This document shows, piece by piece, positions 13,944 through 15,812 of a DNA stretch of 15,812 nt. The notes beneath the pieces were generated by a model that saw only the letters and a list, made by a program, of their open reading frames with translations, did no database searches and had not been told where the DNA came from. This DNA is from DAIUFH01 sp036844705 (GTDB lineage: Bacteria; Bacillota; Clostridia; Tissierellales; Tissierellaceae): the NCBI GenBank assembly GCA_036844705.1, contig DAIUFH010000051.1, forward strand, positions 1 to 15,812, given 5' to 3'. Each line of letters begins with the position of its first letter. Position 1 is the stretch's first letter. A program made the position numbers and the translations under genes.

Positions 13944-15015
13944 AGATAAAACGGAAGAAAATATAAAAAAAGAAATGTTAGATAATATAAGTAACAAAAT
14001 CGACAAGGGAGAAAAAAGCCTTACATATGATGCAATTTCTCCAGTAGCTATTGAGCTTGCTAATATGTATATAGAATTAGATTACGTAGTGAATAAATTA
14101 GATACAGAAAATTTATCAGGAGAAGAATTAGAACGATTCATATATCAGCGTACAGGTACAGTAGCAAGAAAACCAGCTACAAAGGCAACTACTACAATAA
14201 TTATAAACGGCCAAGAAGGTGCTAAAATTTCTAAAGGTGATTTAGTTGGAGCCGATACAGTAAACTTTATATCTACAGAGGATAAAAGTATGGATAATAC
14301 TGGACAAATGACAGTATTGGTCGAGTGTGAGTTACCTGGGGCTATAGGAAACGTACCAGCAGGGGCAATAAAGTATTTTCCCGTTAGTATTGCAGGATTG
14401 ACTTCTGTAACTAATCCTGATTCAGCAGTAAATGGCTATGATGCCGAATCAGACGAATCTCTACTAGAAAGGTATTATGAAAGAATTCGTACTCCAGCAA
14501 CAAGTGGAAATAAGTATCACTACTTAAATTGGGCAAAAGAAGTTGTCGGAGTTGGTGATGCTAGAGTGATCCCACTTTGGCAAGGCGACAATACAGTAAA
14601 AGTAATAATAATAGATAGTAATAAGCAACCTGCTAGTACAGAATTGGTGGAACAGGTACAAGAATATATAGATCCTAATATAACTGGATTAGGAGAAGGA
14701 CAGGCACCTATAGGAGCTTTTTGTACGGTTATAAGTGCTATAGGAAAAGCTATAGATATAACATTTACAGTTACTAGAGATACAAATTATACAGTAGAGC
14801 AAATAAAGGCTAATGTGGGAAATAATATAATTGAGTATTTAAAATCTATTGCATTTAAAGAAGATATTGTAAGTTATGCAAAAATAGGAGCAATAATCCT
14901 TAACAGTAATGGGGTACTTGATTATGAAGGTTTTACAATCAATTCAGGAACTTCTAATATAGCTATAGGCAATGAAGAAGTTGCAATATTAGGTGAGGTG
15001 GTAATGAATGAATAA
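13936..15015 (+). CDS. xkdT: Baseplate J-like wedge protein, XkdT-like
   Basis: The 359-residue protein matches the Baseplate_J family (P2 gpJ/Mu gp47/XkdT), the wedge that links the hub to the fibres. The N-terminal part has an SPVAIELANMYIELDYVVNKL segment (35-55) and ERFIYQRTGTVARKPATKAT (66-85), matching the family's R.G..R..atkA. The diagnostic region GYDAESDESLLERYYERIRTP (167-187), then SGNKYHYLNWAKEV (190-203) and GVGDARVIPLW, is fully preserved (G.d.EsDe...R......p..sG....Y..wa..v.GV). The C-terminal part contains the IDITFTV.RDTNYT strand pair. The start overlaps the previous stop; ribosome site GGGAGGCGAGG at 13921-13931. The end overlaps the XkdU-like gene. Confidence 0.94.
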   Translation: MYEDKTEENIKKEMLDNISNKIDKGEKSLTYDAISPVAIELANMYIELDYVVNKLDTENLSGEELERFIYQRTGTVARKPATKATTTIIINGQEGAKISKGDLVGADTVNFISTEDKSMDNTGQMTVLVECELPGAIGNVPAGAIKYFPVSIAGLTSVTNPDSAVNGYDAESDESLLERYYERIRTPATSGNKYHYLNWAKEVVGVGDARVIPLWQGDNTVKVIIIDSNKQPASTELVEQVQEYIDPNITGLGEGQAPIGAFCTVISAIGKAIDITFTVTRDTNYTVEQIKANVGNNIIEYLKSIAFKEDIVSYAKIGAIILNSNGVLDYEGFTINSGTSNIAIGNEEVAILGEVVMNE

Positions 15016-15553
15016 GCTAATAGAATTGTTACCACCTTATGAGAGAGAATCAGAAGTATTTAAGGAAATTATGAATGCCGAACAGGTTATGCTTGATAAG
15101 CTAAATATAGATATAGCAGATTTGGAGAAGCAACTTAATATTGATACTGCGACTTGGGGACTTGCAATATATGAGAAAGAACTTGGCATTAAAACTAATC
15201 TAAATAAACCACTAGAAGAAAGACGCTCAGTAATCAAAAGCAAATGGCGTGGTACTGGTAAGGTAGATAGAGCATTAATAAAAGCAGTTGTAGATGCATA
15301 TACAAATGGCGGTGTGGATGTAGAGTTTAATGGAAAAATTATTGTAACTTTTAATGATGTTAAGGGGATCCCTCCAAACATTGAAGATGTATATAAAGCT
15401 ATAGAGAATATAAAGCCAGCTCATCTCGCTATAATATATATATTTGTTTATTTAACATGGAATGAATTTGACAATTATAACAAAACATGGAATGAATGGG
15501 ATTCCTTAAATCTAACATGGGATGAATTCGAAGTTTATAAGGAGGCGATATAA
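15008..15553 (+). CDS. xkdU: XkdU-like baseplate/tail protein, DUF2313, with W-rich tail repeats
   Basis: The 181-residue protein fits the DUF2313 (XkdU/YmfQ, Mu gp48-like) family, the tail protein encoded between the J wedge and the fibre in PBSX-type phages. It starts MNKLIELLPPYERESEVFKE (1-20), the usual llP.y......f. pattern, followed by LDKLNIDIADLEKQLNIDTATWGLAIYEKELGI (30-62) and the LEERRSVIKSKWRGTGKVD segment (70-88), a close match to the family's R...i.a..rg.G....  motif. The last 33 residues are three 10-residue repeats of the form TW(N/D)E(F/W)(D/E), which are not part of the core domain. ATG 15008 overlaps the J stop and has GAGGTGG at 14995-15001; ATG 15004 is in the J frame. 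Confidence 0.9.
   Translation: MNKLIELLPPYERESEVFKEIMNAEQVMLDKLNIDIADLEKQLNIDTATWGLAIYEKELGIKTNLNKPLEERRSVIKSKWRGTGKVDRALIKAVVDAYTNGGVDVEFNGKIIVTFNDVKGIPPNIEDVYKAIENIKPAHLAIIYIFVYLTWNEFDNYNKTWNEWDSLNLTWDEFEVYKEAI
15455..15544 (+). repeat. 30-bp (10-aa) repeat, three copies, encoding TWNEF-type units
   Basis: Copies start at 15455, 15485 and 15515 and encode TWNEFDNYNK, TWNEWDSLNL and TWDEFEVYKE. Each DNA copy begins ACATGGAATGAAT or ACATGGGATGAAT. Similar TW.E repeats occur at the ends of other clostridial DUF2313 and tail proteins, to my knowledge; their function is not known. Confidence 0.85.
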
Positions 15554-15812
15554 TGCCTAGCGAAAATAAAACACCAAATATAGGATTAAACCAATGGCAA
15601 GGTAATGAATATCCTAAAAGGCAGGATTTTGTTGATGATAATCTTTTAATTGATACGAAAATCAAAGAAAATGCTGATAGAAAGGTTGATAAGGTAACAG
15701 GTAAAGGACTTTCAGCCAATGATTACACCACTGAAGAAAAAACAAAGTTAGCTGGCGTTGAAGCGGGTGCAGAAGTAAATGCTATTAAAACTGTAAAAGT
15801 GAATGGAACACC
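15553..15812 (+). CDS. Tail fibre protein, N-terminal part (cut by window end)
   Basis: The gene starts at ATG 15553, sharing one base with the preceding stop, and has AAGGAGG at 15539-15545. It is open to the end of the window (86 full codons). It begins MPSENKTPNIGLNQWQGNEY, which is typical of the baseplate-attachment start of clostridial phage fibres (TPNIGLN.W.GNEYPKRQDFVDDN). It continues with KVDKVTGKGLSANDYTTEEK (45-64) and TKLAGVEAGAEVNA (64-77), a modular segment repeated in many phage fibres and pyocin/R-type tail proteins. It would be the host-recognition fibre, and the receptor-binding C-terminus lies beyond the window. Its position after the DUF2313 gene is the standard place for XkdV-like fibres. 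Confidence 0.85.
   Translation, partial: MPSENKTPNIGLNQWQGNEYPKRQDFVDDNLLIDTKIKENADRKVDKVTGKGLSANDYTTEEKTKLAGVEAGAEVNAIKTVKVNGT

Noticed and set aside
1..15812. CRISPR arrays, tRNAs, insertion sequences, toxin or defence genes
   Set aside because: I looked for spaced direct repeats, tRNA-like cloverleaf sequences, terminal inverted repeats and defence-type motifs. Apart from the features listed, the window is filled with virion assembly genes.

Overview
The window is the late structural module of a tailed phage, most likely an integrated prophage in a low-GC anaerobic Firmicute (Clostridia or Tissierellia). The AT-rich base composition (GC about one third by eye, not computed), heavy use of AGA and ATA codons, strong AGGAGG-type ribosome sites, many GTG starts (portal, protease, sheath, tube, XkdR-like) and the recognisable protein families all point there. 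Every gene I can support is on the + strand, in tightly packed or overlapping order, as in one long late operon. There is no integrase, lysis cassette, tRNA or att site, so prophage versus free phage cannot be decided from the window.

Head module (about 62-5976): P27-type small terminase, HK97-type large terminase, HK97 portal, ClpP-like (S14) prohead protease, HK97-fold major capsid protein, a 51-residue unnamed protein, then the connector proteins (gp6-like adaptor, head-closure protein, start of a gp10-like protein). A run of exactly 100 N (5977-6076) interrupts the neck genes. The sequence on its two sides belongs to two different proteins, the gp10-like protein and a tail terminator. The apparent single reading frame through the N is therefore an assembly artefact, and more than 100 bases are probably missing.

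Tail module (about 6077-15812): tail terminator (C-terminal part), contractile sheath (XkdK-like), tail tube (XkdM-like), tail assembly chaperone (XkdN-like) with an undocumented second part reached by -1 frameshifting at A_AAA_AAC (8392-8398), tape measure protein with two internal repeat arrays, then the PBSX-type baseplate set: XkdP-like LysM protein, XkdQ-like hub, XkdR-like DUF2577, XkdS-like DUF2634 (gp25-like), baseplate J wedge (XkdT-like), XkdU-like DUF2313 and the N-terminus of a tail fibre cut by the window end. This makes the virion a contractile-tailed phage (myovirus morphology) with an HK97-type head.

Points beyond routine annotation are: the mis-joined neck genes at the N run; the frameshifted chaperone and a possible stimulatory stem; a decayed nuclease C-terminus between the chaperone and the tape measure gene; two intrinsic terminator-like hairpins bracketing the chaperone region; repeat arrays in the tape measure gene and in the XkdU-like protein; and a strong hairpin inside the DUF2577 gene. 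I see no defence, anti-defence or otherwise undescribed system here.
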